From Lachancea thermotolerans CBS 6340 (Eukaryota > Ascomycota > Saccharomycetes > Saccharomycetales > Saccharomycetaceae), in the NCBI RefSeq assembly GCF_000142805.1, contig NC_013083.1, forward strand, positions 1,178,001 through 1,242,000: 64,000 nt of DNA. The letters are read 5' to 3'. Below, one piece after another: positions 19,919-29,712 of this stretch (its first letter is position 1; every line of letters begins with the position of its first letter). The position numbers were made by a program, and so were the translations under genes. Below the pieces are notes generated by a model, which saw only the letters and a list, made by a program, of their open reading frames with translations, did not search any database and was not told the DNA's origin.

Positions 19919-22900
19919 ATGCGCGCTACGACATGCCTAGCAACATCGGTTTTGGCTCTGGCTAAATTCTGTTCAGGGTCCCATTTAGATGCTCTAGAGA
20001 GTAAATTAGGTGTCGAAGTTTATGATATACCCAACCTCGATCTCTCGAAAAGTAAGAACAATGAAGTCCAGCTTTTGGGGAACTTCAAGGATATCAACAT
20101 CTTAAAATACTCGGGGCAAAAAAACTTTACCGGTGAGGTCAGCGGTAATCCCGAAAATGCATTGATCTACTACTCCAATGAGACTTTCCTCGAGATATAT
20201 TCTTCTTCCGACTCAAGCGAAGTGTTTTCCGTCGATCACATTGTACCTTTCAAAGACGATGCGTTCATATTGAGTGGGGCAGGTTCGATTTCAGGACATC
20301 AATTAAGTCGCCAACTTTTATTCAACCTCTCAAGTCTGGAGTTCAGAGAGATTTTTGGCCAGGACCTTGCACAGGTGAACACCATAACAGCCAATGGTGA
20401 CAAAGTTTTCTTTGGTGGATCTTTTGAGTACGAGATGTCCAATCAAACCATTCACAGTCTCCTGGTTTGGGATTCTATTAAGGATGGTGTAGAGGTTTTA
20501 CCATTTGGGGGATTTGGCAAAAACTCTACAGTGAACTCCATTTTGAACTTGGACAATTCAAACATTCTTTTCGCTGGGAACTTTTCCGCAGTTGACAATA
20601 CCCAACAGCTCAATAACATCAACGTTTCTAATACCTCCAACACGTCTGTCCCAGAACTTGGACACCAGATTTCTCTCCAAAGTGCAGCCTGGGTTTCAGA
20701 CGGTACTTTAGATAAGAGCGCAATCAAATGTCCATCAACAGAAAGCACTGGATGGCTTAAAACGGGGAGCACCCAGGGTCAGTTCGAGCTCTACATGCCG
20801 GAGGAGACAAGGCCGTCGAAGCTAAGGGTCTTCAATGCTAGAGATTCTGATGAGCAGGTTTCATTATTTCGCATTGTAACAACACCTTCTAACGGTATCA
20901 TGAATCTCACATACCTTGACCCTACTACGGGCGAATTAGCAAGCTGTGATGCCTGGTGTCCTTTACTTTCGAGCCAAAATCTGACTGACATTAGCTCCAA
21001 GTCTTACCCTGGTGATCAAGTTCAGTACTTTGAAAATCGAACTACATTACAATGGTCCGAATCGTTTCAAGATTTCGCATTCGTTAACAACGTACCAGTC
21101 TCAGACTTGACATTTATTGCTTTGGACTCATATGGATCAAGTGTAGGTCTAGCCGGAATAGAGCTTTACGAAAGTGCATATTCCGTTTATGCCAATAATA
21201 CTCTTAACGCGCCAAACTGCGCCCAAGGTTCAGCAACATCAAACGCATTGTTGTCGAATTCGTCTGCATGGGATTCAGGTTCATCCGAAGGCAACTATTT
21301 GAGCACTTCCGTTCAAGATTCCGAAACCAATCCATTTGTCATCTTTTACCCCAGCATAATATACCCAGGAGTTTACACCATCGATGTGTTGACGCCAGGC
21401 TGTCTTGAAGATAGCTCTTGCCAAACTCGCGGCATAATTAACGCAACAATTAGAGACGTTCAAAACAATACCTTGCTCGATTCCATCGAGATCTACCAAA
21501 ATAACGATTACGAAAAGTTCGACACTCTGTATTCTGGTTTTCTCGATTCTGAAGTTAAGGTTACTCTGGAGTTTGATGGAGCTATCAACAGTGGAACTGA
21601 GGTTCCAGTTATGGTAGCAAGTAAGATTGTGGTGAATATCGAAGACTTTGATCAATCAGTATTTGAGAACAATACTTCAGGGTTTATCAACGGTTTACTT
21701 CATTATAGCACATCCAATACGTCCTCATTTCTCAGTGAGCTTGGATCGTATTCCGCCACCGATCTTGCACATTACTCCGTCTCCAAGCTGCCTAAGCACT
21801 CCAATATTTTTGCCAATATGTTTGAGGATGATTTAGTCTTGTTTACTACCGATGGTGAGATGGCTCGTTTGAAGCTTGCCAATAACTTAAGCATAGAGGA
21901 ATACACATTTGAGACAATCGGGAAAGACATCAGTACAATTAGTGAATACTCCGGCGGCCTCATTATTGTCGGCACATTCAATGGGTCTTCCGAGCCAGCG
22001 GCTAGAGGCTTTAATGGGACATTTTTCAACTTAACCGAATTCAACTCGACTGTAAGAACATTTTCTAACTTGACTCTTGGCCAAACTGAGATGTTGATTT
22101 TTGACAAGAACATAATCCTTAATGGCACAACGGGTGAAAAAATTTATGACACCTCTAAACTTACGTTAGAGGTTGCTAGCGCCGGGAGAAACCCCTATAA
22201 TGACACATTGTTTCAAGGCTATGTTCTACAAAATGACTATACCAATTTGAATGGCAGCTTCTTCATCTCGACGAACTCAGAAGAGGTATCGCAAAACTTT
22301 TGGGCCCTTGGAGGAAAGTTGCCTTACGATGCAGCCTTTGTTGACAACAGCACTACCGCATATGCATACTACAATCCTGACAACACTAGTAACTCTTTTG
22401 GCGTATCAGTTATGAATGATTCTGGTAGTACCGTCCAGTTGAGTGCATGGTCAGGGAAAGTCGGGGCTATGGCAAGCTCGAAAAATGACTCTTTGTTAGC
22501 AATTGGCGGAAAGGACCAGCACACCGATTCACAGCTTCTTGTCACTAACAGTAGTTCAGGTGAGAGCCTTGCTAGCTACAAATGGGATTCGGAAATATCT
22601 TTGAATTCGATCATTTTTTTTGCAAGGAACAATTCAGTCCTAGTTGGGGGAAGCTTCAGAGTTAATAATACACAATGTTCAGGTCTGTGTCTGTTTAACT
22701 ACCAAGATAAAAAGTGGTCTCCATTCCTGAACAATTCAATTAGAGGAGTAATCAACAGAATGGAAATTTTTAATAACTCCAATTTACTGATTGCAGGATC
22801 TTTCAGACTCAATGAAACCGATGGTGTAAGTTTGGCCTCAATTTGTTTAAAGGACAGCTCATCAGAAATCCTTCATGAAGGAAATATAACGCTAAATGGT

Positions 22901-23563
22901 TTTGTCAGTATGGATGGATCCTCGAATAATGTTGTCGCGTTTTCTGATACAAGTTTGTTGCAACTGGAGAGTGGCAAGTGGCAGCAAATCTCAACAAATT
23001 TCACTGAGAATTCGAAGTTTAAGGGACTCGACGTCTTTCCGCTTAAAGACACAACCAGAAAACAAAAAAGAGATTCTTCCAGCAAGGTCCTGCTAATCAC
23101 CGGAAGTTTACAGCATGCAAAGTTTGGCAGCATAAATGCCGCTTTTTATGATTCTGGTGAATGGACTCCATTTTTATCGTCAAATCAAGCAACCTCTTCC
23201 TCAGATTTAGAGACAAGTCATGTTTTTCTCAACAGAGACCTCAGTGACTTTCTCGATTATAAAGGTTACTTGCAGGGAACTTTTTCTAGTAACACATCAA
23301 GCGGAACAAGCGGGACCCCATCGCCTTCAGGTTCTTCGCCATCAAATTTGCAAAGAAAAAAAAAAAAGATAGACCGCGGATTCATTGTTTTGATAAGTTT
23401 GGCATTGGCTCTGGGGACTCTGGCGGTTCTAGGTCTGCTTGGTGTCATATTTTCTTATTTCTTTGGCGATTCAGGTGATGGGTACCAATTGTCGAAACCT
23501 CGCACTGACGAGAACGAAATGATAGACACGGTTCCACCTGAAAAACTAATGAGATTTATTTGA
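19919..23563 (+). CDS. RAX2: Rax2, bud-site landmark membrane glycoprotein
   Basis: A 1214-residue type I membrane protein (yeast Rax2 is about 1220). An N-terminal signal peptide covers about residues 1-21. There follows a long extracytoplasmic domain with dozens of N-glycosylation sequons (NNT, NLS, NGS, NDS and similar) and repeating beta-propeller-like motifs such as GGSF and AGSF/AGNF. A Ser/Gly/Thr linker, a basic RKKKKI stretch, one transmembrane helix (about 1154-1182) and a short acidic tail complete it. Rax2 with Rax1 marks division sites and maintains the bipolar budding pattern. The lysine stretch is encoded by a run of 11 A at about 23356-23366, a slippage-prone site, but the frame is intact. 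Synteny with EMP70 and ARP6 supports the call. Confidence 0.93.
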   Translation: MRATTCLATSVLALAKFCSGSHLDALESKLGVEVYDIPNLDLSKSKNNEVQLLGNFKDINILKYSGQKNFTGEVSGNPENALIYYSNETFLEIYSSSDSSEVFSVDHIVPFKDDAFILSGAGSISGHQLSRQLLFNLSSLEFREIFGQDLAQVNTITANGDKVFFGGSFEYEMSNQTIHSLLVWDSIKDGVEVLPFGGFGKNSTVNSILNLDNSNILFAGNFSAVDNTQQLNNINVSNTSNTSVPELGHQISLQSAAWVSDGTLDKSAIKCPSTESTGWLKTGSTQGQFELYMPEETRPSKLRVFNARDSDEQVSLFRIVTTPSNGIMNLTYLDPTTGELASCDAWCPLLSSQNLTDISSKSYPGDQVQYFENRTTLQWSESFQDFAFVNNVPVSDLTFIALDSYGSSVGLAGIELYESAYSVYANNTLNAPNCAQGSATSNALLSNSSAWDSGSSEGNYLSTSVQDSETNPFVIFYPSIIYPGVYTIDVLTPGCLEDSSCQTRGIINATIRDVQNNTLLDSIEIYQNNDYEKFDTLYSGFLDSEVKVTLEFDGAINSGTEVPVMVASKIVVNIEDFDQSVFENNTSGFINGLLHYSTSNTSSFLSELGSYSATDLAHYSVSKLPKHSNIFANMFEDDLVLFTTDGEMARLKLANNLSIEEYTFETIGKDISTISEYSGGLIIVGTFNGSSEPAARGFNGTFFNLTEFNSTVRTFSNLTLGQTEMLIFDKNIILNGTTGEKIYDTSKLTLEVASAGRNPYNDTLFQGYVLQNDYTNLNGSFFISTNSEEVSQNFWALGGKLPYDAAFVDNSTTAYAYYNPDNTSNSFGVSVMNDSGSTVQLSAWSGKVGAMASSKNDSLLAIGGKDQHTDSQLLVTNSSSGESLASYKWDSEISLNSIIFFARNNSVLVGGSFRVNNTQCSGLCLFNYQDKKWSPFLNNSIRGVINRMEIFNNSNLLIAGSFRLNETDGVSLASICLKDSSSEILHEGNITLNGFVSMDGSSNNVVAFSDTSLLQLESGKWQQISTNFTENSKFKGLDVFPLKDTTRKQKRDSSSKVLLITGSLQHAKFGSINAAFYDSGEWTPFLSSNQATSSSDLETSHVFLNRDLSDFLDYKGYLQGTFSSNTSSGTSGTPSPSGSSPSNLQRKKKKIDRGFIVLISLALALGTLAVLGLLGVIFSYFFGDSGDGYQLSKPRTDENEMIDTVPPEKLMRFI

Positions 23564-23655
23564 TTTTGACGTTTGCATTCAAAGAGGCTCTAGGTAGCTG
23601 CAGCCTCACTAAATAGGCAGTTCTTGTAATAATAATATTAATTTATCGTGAAATG

Positions 23656-25782
23656 CTACGTACTGATGAAAGAAGTATTCAACTTCTGAGGTAGTGGCTC
23701 GTGTTCGTGAATCTTTTTTCGCAGCTTCTCCAAAATCAAATCGTCTCTATTAGCAAAGTCCAGTTCAGAATACACTACCTCGATGTCCTTGAGCCCCCAA
23801 TAAGCTTGTCTCCACTGTTTAGATTCTGTCCATTTTTTGGTCGCTATCAAACGGAATAGTGTTGACTTGCGCCTTCTTGCTAAGCCAAGAGAAGCCATGC
23901 AATTTTGCGATATTTTGTGGTCATATTTCTGGGTTTCATCGTCAGACTCATCAGAGCCTTCCGACTCTTCTCCCCGTTTTTCGTTCTGGCCGCTTTGCCC
24001 ATCTAAGCTGGGCAGCTTTCCTTTAACCCTAGGATCGACTCTTAGAGCATAACAGTAAGCCAATCTTTCCCATAACACAATTTCAGATAGTGAACCTAAT
24101 GTGCATTCATCAAGAATTGTTTCGAGATACTTGATGGCATATGGGGTTGCAGTCCACGTGTCGCTCAAGCTCAAAAACAGTTCAGCAGCTAAAAGCATAC
24201 ACCTTGTTTCGTAACTTTGAGCAGACTGTGAGGGAGCTGAACTTACACCCTCATCTAGTTCTTGACCACTATGTTCATCCGAAACAGTTGAAGGGAGAGT
24301 AGCACTTTTTGAGTCTTTCTCAGCTTTTTTTGCAAGTGCGCTACTCTTCAGCTGTGCGTTTTTTTCTTTTGCTTTACGAGCAGATAGTTCATATGACTTT
24401 AAAGCCCTGTTGATCAAAGGATCAATGTCGTTCTTGATCATTTTCACCGTGACTATGCTTTGCGCACCCATCAGTACAGAAAGAGCACACCACTCCAAGC
24501 ATGATGCTAAGTATTCTGGACGTTGTTCAAAATCCTTGGAAAGTAATTCATACGTAGAATAGGCGTTTTTGAAGTCTGACAGCATAAAAGACCAATCCGC
24601 CAACTTTCGAAGAATAAACTCGTTAGATGTAGCTGCGAAATATGCAACTCCTTGTTGGCTATGGGTCGCGGAATCGCTCGCAGGTGGAGGCGCGGGAGTT
24701 TTTGATATGAGCTTGCGGAAGAATTTTGAGTTTGGAAAGATTGATTTTCGAGGTTGCAGTATGCTTTCGTCCCAAAAGGAGATCTTGCGCTTCATGAAAG
24801 GAATCATGAGTTCATCAATTAGGTTTGTAAGGCGGTCGTATATGTAGTTGATTAGGGAAAGGGGAAGTGTAATCGTACTTTCTTTCATCATTGAATACAT
24901 GGTTTCCTCCAGGGACGACATTATTGGCTGATGCAAGATACGGCTGGGGGAAGCCCCGGCGTTGATATTCTGACCCCAACAAGGTAAAAGCAAACTTTCC
25001 ACGAATAATTGTTTTTTGATGGTCTTAGATAAGGACTGGCATAGCTCGAATTGTTCGCGCGAGTCCTCTTCATAACACAGCAGAAACACAGGTAAGATGT
25101 CGTTCACATTTATGAAAGCTGGAAAGTGGGGAGTTGTATTATGCATGTTCTTAAAAGCAATCAAAAGATCTCTAGCCTCCTCGTAGCCCTGGTCTTTCGA
25201 AATATCGAGCGCTAAAAGTGAAGCGACCGGATGATTGAAAGATTCGTACGGCGACAGGTGCGCCGTGGAAGAAATAGCGGTTGTAAAGAACTTATGGTAG
25301 ATGGAGTGTTGGAGAAGCGTGTGTGGTGTATCTGATGTAGTGTTGGCCTCAACCAGGCTGAGATACTTTTCCAGAAAAACCTCCAGCGAGTGATAATCAA
25401 AGAGCAAGTCGCGGGATTCACGCACGTCAATCAAGTCTGTGAGAGGACGTGTGAACCTGAGATAATGCGAAGCTTGCCGCTGGAAAAGGCTATTAGAGCG
25501 AGCTCGGTTCCTATTTTTGCCAGACTCCGTGCCAAGCTCCGGACCTGCCTCAGCTTGATCCCTATCTGATACGCAGTCTCCGAAGTACCGCAGCAGCATA
25601 TAGAGCGAATCAACACCATACGACTCCTGGATGTGTTCGTCTAGAGCTGCAGTCGAGGTCACTGTCACCACCGGCGACACTGCACTTGAAACGATTTTCC
25701 GCGATATTTCTGTGGGAACCGGCTCAAGTGCCGAATCCAGGTGGAACGCAAGGTTCATATACTTTCCAAATGATAGCGGCAT
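23656..25782 (-). CDS. TRS85: Trs85, TRAPPIII-specific subunit
   Basis: A 708-residue protein (yeast Trs85 is about 698) with the family N-terminus: MNLAFHLDSALEPVPTE, then an alpha-solenoid with SLYMLLRYFGDC, and a C-terminal repeat-like region containing YKYDHKIS-type and LARRRKSTLFRLI segments. Trs85 specifies TRAPPIII, the Ypt1 exchange factor used in autophagy and endosome-Golgi traffic. An acidic, Lys/Ser-rich linker lies near residues 460-520 and another Glu/Asp-rich patch near 610-625. It is convergent with RAX2 (92 bp apart) and divergent from EMP70. TRS85, EMP70/TMN2 and YDR109C are neighbours in S. cerevisiae as well. Confidence 0.9.
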   Translation of the reverse strand: MPLSFGKYMNLAFHLDSALEPVPTEISRKIVSSAVSPVVTVTSTAALDEHIQESYGVDSLYMLLRYFGDCVSDRDQAEAGPELGTESGKNRNRARSNSLFQRQASHYLRFTRPLTDLIDVRESRDLLFDYHSLEVFLEKYLSLVEANTTSDTPHTLLQHSIYHKFFTTAISSTAHLSPYESFNHPVASLLALDISKDQGYEEARDLLIAFKNMHNTTPHFPAFINVNDILPVFLLCYEEDSREQFELCQSLSKTIKKQLFVESLLLPCWGQNINAGASPSRILHQPIMSSLEETMYSMMKESTITLPLSLINYIYDRLTNLIDELMIPFMKRKISFWDESILQPRKSIFPNSKFFRKLISKTPAPPPASDSATHSQQGVAYFAATSNEFILRKLADWSFMLSDFKNAYSTYELLSKDFEQRPEYLASCLEWCALSVLMGAQSIVTVKMIKNDIDPLINRALKSYELSARKAKEKNAQLKSSALAKKAEKDSKSATLPSTVSDEHSGQELDEGVSSAPSQSAQSYETRCMLLAAELFLSLSDTWTATPYAIKYLETILDECTLGSLSEIVLWERLAYCYALRVDPRVKGKLPSLDGQSGQNEKRGEESEGSDESDDETQKYDHKISQNCMASLGLARRRKSTLFRLIATKKWTESKQWRQAYWGLKDIEVVYSELDFANRDDLILEKLRKKIHEHEPLPQKLNTSFIST

Positions 25783-26179
25783 TTTCCCAATTGCGTTAGG
25801 GAAGGGTGTATGAGCCTATTCTCATCATTAGGAAATGCCAATTTCCAAACACCTACTGGAAATCTTGAATGATTTAGAAACTCATGTTATAAGCCCTAGC
25901 CGAAGCCCTAAAGCCTAAAAAGCATATACTTCACTGGCAGAAATCGCTTCGCTCGCTCAACATTTTACATGCCCGTGTAGTCCAGTGGGAGCTCCACCAC
26001 ATTTGGAACCCAGATTCTGGCGCTCGAATCCTCTATGCTCCATCTGCGTATCAAAAAAAGTCATATTCTACGTTTTACACAGCTGCGGGAAAACAATCAA
26101 TAAAATGGCTTCCGATCAATAACAGGCATTGAAAACTTGAAGTTTCAGGATTCATAGGTTATTAGTTAAGAGGCTGAAG
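25783..26179. promoter_or_regulatory. TRS85/EMP70 divergent promoter region
   Basis: 397 bp. It contains two Tbf1-like sites, AGCCCTAG at 25892-25899 and AGCCCTAA at 25904-25911, followed by a TATA-like ATATAC and a tRNA-like relic at about 25971-26042. No ORF is supported. The Tbf1-like sites lie about 110 bp from TRS85 and 270 bp from EMP70. Confidence 0.45.
25971..26042 (+). pseudogene. Possible decayed tRNA gene
   Basis: TAGTCCAGTGGG at 25978-25989 fits the Pol III A-box consensus, and GCTCGAATCC at 26022-26031 is close to a B box. The two starts are 44 bases apart, the same spacing as tRNA positions 8 and 52. The presumed acceptor, T-stem and anticodon-stem arms do not pair, so a functional tRNA is unlikely. 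The 5' part recalls tRNA-Pro. It could be a relic or a chance match. Confidence 0.25.
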
Positions 26180-28243
26180 ATGGTATCAGCGATACTCTTG
26201 CTATCGATTTTATGGGCTTCGCAGGTAAGTGGGTTCTACCTGCCTGGAGTTGCGCCGACTACGTACCATGAGGGCGACGCTATTCCTCTCTTGGTCAACC
26301 ATTTGACTCCCACGATGTACTACCAGCACGCGGATGAGGATGGTAATGACCTTGGAGACAAGGAATCCCTCCTCTACTCATACGATTACTACTATCCAAA
26401 GTTCCATTTTTGCAGGCCGGAGAAGCTGGAAAAACAGCGCGAGTCGCTCGGTTCAATCATATTCGGGGACCGAATCTACAACTCGCCCTTCCAAATCGAA
26501 ATGCTCAAAAACAAGGAGTGTGCCTCTCTGTGTTCAGAATCAATCCCCGCAGATGACGCAAAGTTCATCAACAAGCTTATTACCAATGGCTTTTTCCAAA
26601 ACTGGCTGGTGGATGGACTTCCAGCGGCTCGCAAAACAACCGATGTCAGAACCAAGTCGGAGTTTTATACGCCAGGCTTTGAACTCGGCTATGTTGGTAT
26701 TGGGGGATCTGAGCTCAGGATGAACGGTCAAGGTGGTAGTCAAGATGGAGACGATTCTGGCTCCCATGGGTCTACAAAGGAGGTGTCTGAGTCTGATTAC
26801 CTGGATGCTCCTCCCGCAAAGAGGTCCCTCGCCAAGCGTAAGCAAGTCTCAAACACCAAAGAGTTAGTTAAGCAGTTAGAAACGCCATACTTTGCCAACC
26901 ATTTCGAAATTGAGGTGCAATACCACGATCGGGGGAATGGCAACTACAGAGTTGTTGGTGTGATTGTGAACCCATATTCCATTAAAAGAGAATCTCCTGA
27001 CACGTGTGACAAGACCGGGGAATTGTTGAAGCTCTCAGAGACTGAGGCTACTGAAGTTCACTTTTCTTACTCTGTGAAGTTTACTCCTTCCGAAACAGTC
27101 TGGGCTACCAGATGGGACAAGTACCTGCATGTTTATGATCCTAAAATTCAGTGGTTTTCGCTAATCAACTTCTCCCTAGTTGTTGTATTTTTGTCAACTG
27201 TCATGATCCACCGCCTGTACGTTACTTTGACAGACGATCTGTCCAGATATAACCAAATTAACCTAGATGATGACTTCCAAGAAGAAACCGGATGGAAGCT
27301 AATCCACGGAGACGTCTTCCGCACCCCTGAAAGATCTTTGATTCTCTCCGTATTGGTGGGGTCTGGAGCTCAACTATTTTTGATGGCGGCATGTACCATA
27401 GGATTTGCGCTATTAGGCTTGCTCTCTCCATCATCGCGTGGCTCACTCACTACAGTCATGTTCATCCTTTACGCATTGTTTGGTTCTTTTGGTTCTTACA
27501 CATCCATGGCTACGTACAAATTCTTTGGCGGCCCCTACTGGAAAGTTAACATGCTTCTCACCCCAATCTTGGTTCCAGGTCTACTGTTTTGCGTTATGTT
27601 GGCCTTGAACTTCTTCCTAGTTGTCGTCGAGTCAGCGGGCGCCATTCCTTTTGGAACAATGTGCGTTATCGTTTTGCTATGGTTCCTATTTTCCATTCCA
27701 TTATCGGTGGCAGGCTCATTGATTGCCCGGAAGAAATGCAAGTGGGATGAGCACCCAACTAAAACAAAGCAGATCCCAAGGCAGATACCCTTCCAGCCGT
27801 GGTACTTGAAAACAGTTCCTGCATCTCTAATTGCTGGTATTTTCCCGTTCGGTTCCATTGCCGTGGAACTTTATTTCATATATTCCAGCTTGTGGTTCAA
27901 TAAGATTTTTTACATGTTTGGATTCCTATTTGTGTCGTTTCTACTTCTAACGCTGACGACTTCGCTAATAACCGTGCTGCTTACGTATTACTCTCTATGC
28001 TTAGAGAACTGGAAGTGGCAGTGGAGAGGGTTTTGGATTGGTGGGGCTGGCTGCGCGCTATACATGTTCATCCATGCCATTTTGTTCACGAAATTCAGAT
28101 TGGGCGGCTTCACAACAATTGTGCTATATGTCGGTTATTCCTTGGTCATGTCTTTGCTCTCTTGTCTCATCACTGGTACAGTTGGATTTTTGAGCAGCTT
28201 GTGGTTTGTCAGGAGGATCTATTCGTCTGTCAAGGTGGACTGA
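26180..28243 (+). CDS. EMP70: Emp70/TM9-family endosomal membrane protein
   Basis: A 687-residue TM9 superfamily member (S. cerevisiae Emp70 is about 667; its paralogue is Tmn2). It has a signal peptide (about residues 1-19) and a luminal domain starting FYLPGVAPTTY. There are nine transmembrane helices, the first near 325-348 and the rest between about 390 and 680. The C-terminus RRIYSSVKVD carries the KxD-type signal that TM9 proteins use for COPI binding and Golgi retention. An acidic and basic low-complexity loop (about 190-225) sits in the luminal region. Emp70 acts in endosome-to-Golgi sorting and copper handling. The S. cerevisiae pair EMP70/TMN2 arose in the genome duplication; here there is one copy in this interval. 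Confidence 0.93.
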   Translation: MVSAILLLSILWASQVSGFYLPGVAPTTYHEGDAIPLLVNHLTPTMYYQHADEDGNDLGDKESLLYSYDYYYPKFHFCRPEKLEKQRESLGSIIFGDRIYNSPFQIEMLKNKECASLCSESIPADDAKFINKLITNGFFQNWLVDGLPAARKTTDVRTKSEFYTPGFELGYVGIGGSELRMNGQGGSQDGDDSGSHGSTKEVSESDYLDAPPAKRSLAKRKQVSNTKELVKQLETPYFANHFEIEVQYHDRGNGNYRVVGVIVNPYSIKRESPDTCDKTGELLKLSETEATEVHFSYSVKFTPSETVWATRWDKYLHVYDPKIQWFSLINFSLVVVFLSTVMIHRLYVTLTDDLSRYNQINLDDDFQEETGWKLIHGDVFRTPERSLILSVLVGSGAQLFLMAACTIGFALLGLLSPSSRGSLTTVMFILYALFGSFGSYTSMATYKFFGGPYWKVNMLLTPILVPGLLFCVMLALNFFLVVVESAGAIPFGTMCVIVLLWFLFSIPLSVAGSLIARKKCKWDEHPTKTKQIPRQIPFQPWYLKTVPASLIAGIFPFGSIAVELYFIYSSLWFNKIFYMFGFLFVSFLLLTLTTSLITVLLTYYSLCLENWKWQWRGFWIGGAGCALYMFIHAILFTKFRLGGFTTIVLYVGYSLVMSLLSCLITGTVGFLSSLWFVRRIYSSVKVD

Positions 28244-29001
28244 AAGACGTTGCATCGCATCTCCCGAAGTCATGTACATTTAGTATGAAAAATTCCATAT
28301 TGACAATGTATTTAAATGAATACAAGGATCTCAACTACTGAGCGGTGGGTGATCGGAGTGCGAAGATCAATGGTAATTAATTCAAGAGTCTTTTTTTGTA
28401 ATTTCTTGGCCTTGTACATGGCATCGCCGCCTTGTAATAGGTTCTTCTAAGATTTCCAAGTGCACATGCGGCAACGCCGAGGAGCTTCTATGAGTTTGAT
28501 TCCCCGGTCTACTTTAAATTTTTGGCACTAGGAACCTGCTCACGAAGTAGTGCGATCGAAAACTCGTCTTTGAACAAGCCGTGATCCAAAGTACTTAACA
28601 TTATGGTCTCTTGGCAGTCCCGTTTTCGCATGACAAGTTTTGCAGCATATAATTTGTGTTCAAAGTGGCAACCTATCAATTATAAATGTTCCATGGTAGG
28701 GTGGTTACTTGTTTGCGTTAAACCTTGTAGGAAATAGCTTCTAATACTTGGCATGATGTTCTGCAAGGCGTCGACCCCGCGGAATTGACACACCCTAATG
28801 CTCAGGGAAATCACAAATCCAAGTTCCATGGCCGGTCAATTATAAGAGTACACCGACAATAATTGCAAACGTAAAAATCCCTACTGGGAGTTTGACCATT
28901 GGCGATCCTAATGTCATCCACTCCATTGCAAAGTATTTGCGATCATGACATCTACCAGTATATTTATATAAGTATTATATTGAGATTACAACCATCAAAT
29001 A
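28244..29001. other. Intergenic region EMP70 to tRNA-Ile
   Basis: 758 bp, AT-rich, with no supported ORF. S. cerevisiae has SRL2 next to EMP70; nothing resembling a gene of that size is present here. AT-rich sequence directly precedes the tRNA. I see no LTR-like TG...CA boundaries. Confidence 0.5.
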
Positions 29002-29075
29002 GGTCTCTTGGCCCAGTTGGTTAAGGCACCGTGCTAATAACGCGGGGATCAGCGGTTCGATCCCGCTAGAGACCA
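29002..29075 (+). tRNA. tRNA-Ile (anticodon AAT)
   Basis: A complete cloverleaf: acceptor GGTCTCT pairs with AGAGACC, followed by discriminator A. The A-box region is TGGCCCAGTTGG and the B box is GGTTCGATCC. The anticodon stem is CCGTG/CGCGG with loop CTAATAA, anticodon AAT at 29036-29038. There is no intron. A TTTT Pol III terminator follows directly at 29076. The sequence appears identical to the S. cerevisiae tRNA-Ile(AAU) as I recall it. Confidence 0.97.
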
Positions 29076-29233
29076 TTTTATTAAATTTTTGATCTTCACA
29101 ACTTTACGGCAAATTATAATGACATAAATTTGTTATTACTTGAAAAGCTTGCTCGGCCTTTTTAGCTGCTTAACCATCCTTTGGCCTCTCAAAGTCTGTG
29201 GTGGCTTTGAACATTTGGAACCATAGACTATTG

Positions 29234-29491
29234 ATGAACGAGGAGAGCGAGAATCTACAGGAAATCCCAGCTGAAACTCGTGAGAGCTCTGTTGCTAGCA
29301 ATTCCGCCAGCACAAAGCAAGATAAAACCGATCTTCTAGCGAAGACTAAACTATTAAGAGACACCCTCCAGCTGCTGCTTGAAAAGTCAGAAGAACAAAA
29401 GAAGGTCTGTGAGCAATTGGCTCATGAAAACAGGTATTTACAAGACTACGTGGAAAACTTGATGTCGTCCGGTAATGTTTTAGACAAGTAA
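29234..29491 (+). CDS. SLO1: Slo1, SCOC-like short coiled-coil protein
   Basis: An 85-residue protein, the same length as S. cerevisiae Slo1, from the ATG at 29234 (the frame is open to 29198 only through non-ATG codons). The C-terminal half is one coiled coil ending ENRYLQDYVENLMSSGNVL, which closely follows the conserved end of human SCOC. SCOC/Slo1 binds the Arl3-type GTPase at the Golgi; in mammals SCOC also works with Arl1 and in autophagy. S. cerevisiae SLO1 (YER180C-A) lies beside ISC10 and DMC1, the same neighbourhood as here. Small genes like this are easily missed in annotation. Confidence 0.85.
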   Translation: MNEESENLQEIPAETRESSVASNSASTKQDKTDLLAKTKLLRDTLQLLLEKSEEQKKVCEQLAHENRYLQDYVENLMSSGNVLDK

Positions 29492-29650
29492 GCAGAAAAC
29501 TTTTGAGATCGCGTTTGGGGCGCGATCAGCGGCTAGGCAAGGATAAAGAGTTACATGGCTTTCGGCAAAAATGCGACTTGTCTCTGGGTAAGCAAGTGGA
29601 CTTGACGTTTTTGCGACATAAAGCTTAGGCATGCAGCTCGATAAAAAACT

Positions 29651-29659
29651 ATTTGTGTT
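29651..29659 (-). promoter_or_regulatory. Ndt80-type MSE upstream of the ISC10 candidate
   Basis: ATTTGTGTT reads AACACAAAT on the minus strand, matching the NCRCAAAW core of the middle sporulation element. It lies 54-62 bases before the ATG at 29713. Its position suits a sporulation gene, but the motif is short. Confidence 0.4.
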
Positions 29660-29712
29660 TTCGACGTAGCGACTAGTTCTCGAAAACCATCTAGCATATT
29701 TGGATTACGATT

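Noticed and set aside
28244-29001. LTR or transposon remnant upstream of tRNA-Ile
   Set aside because: No TG...CA ends, target duplication or reverse-transcriptase fragment was seen.
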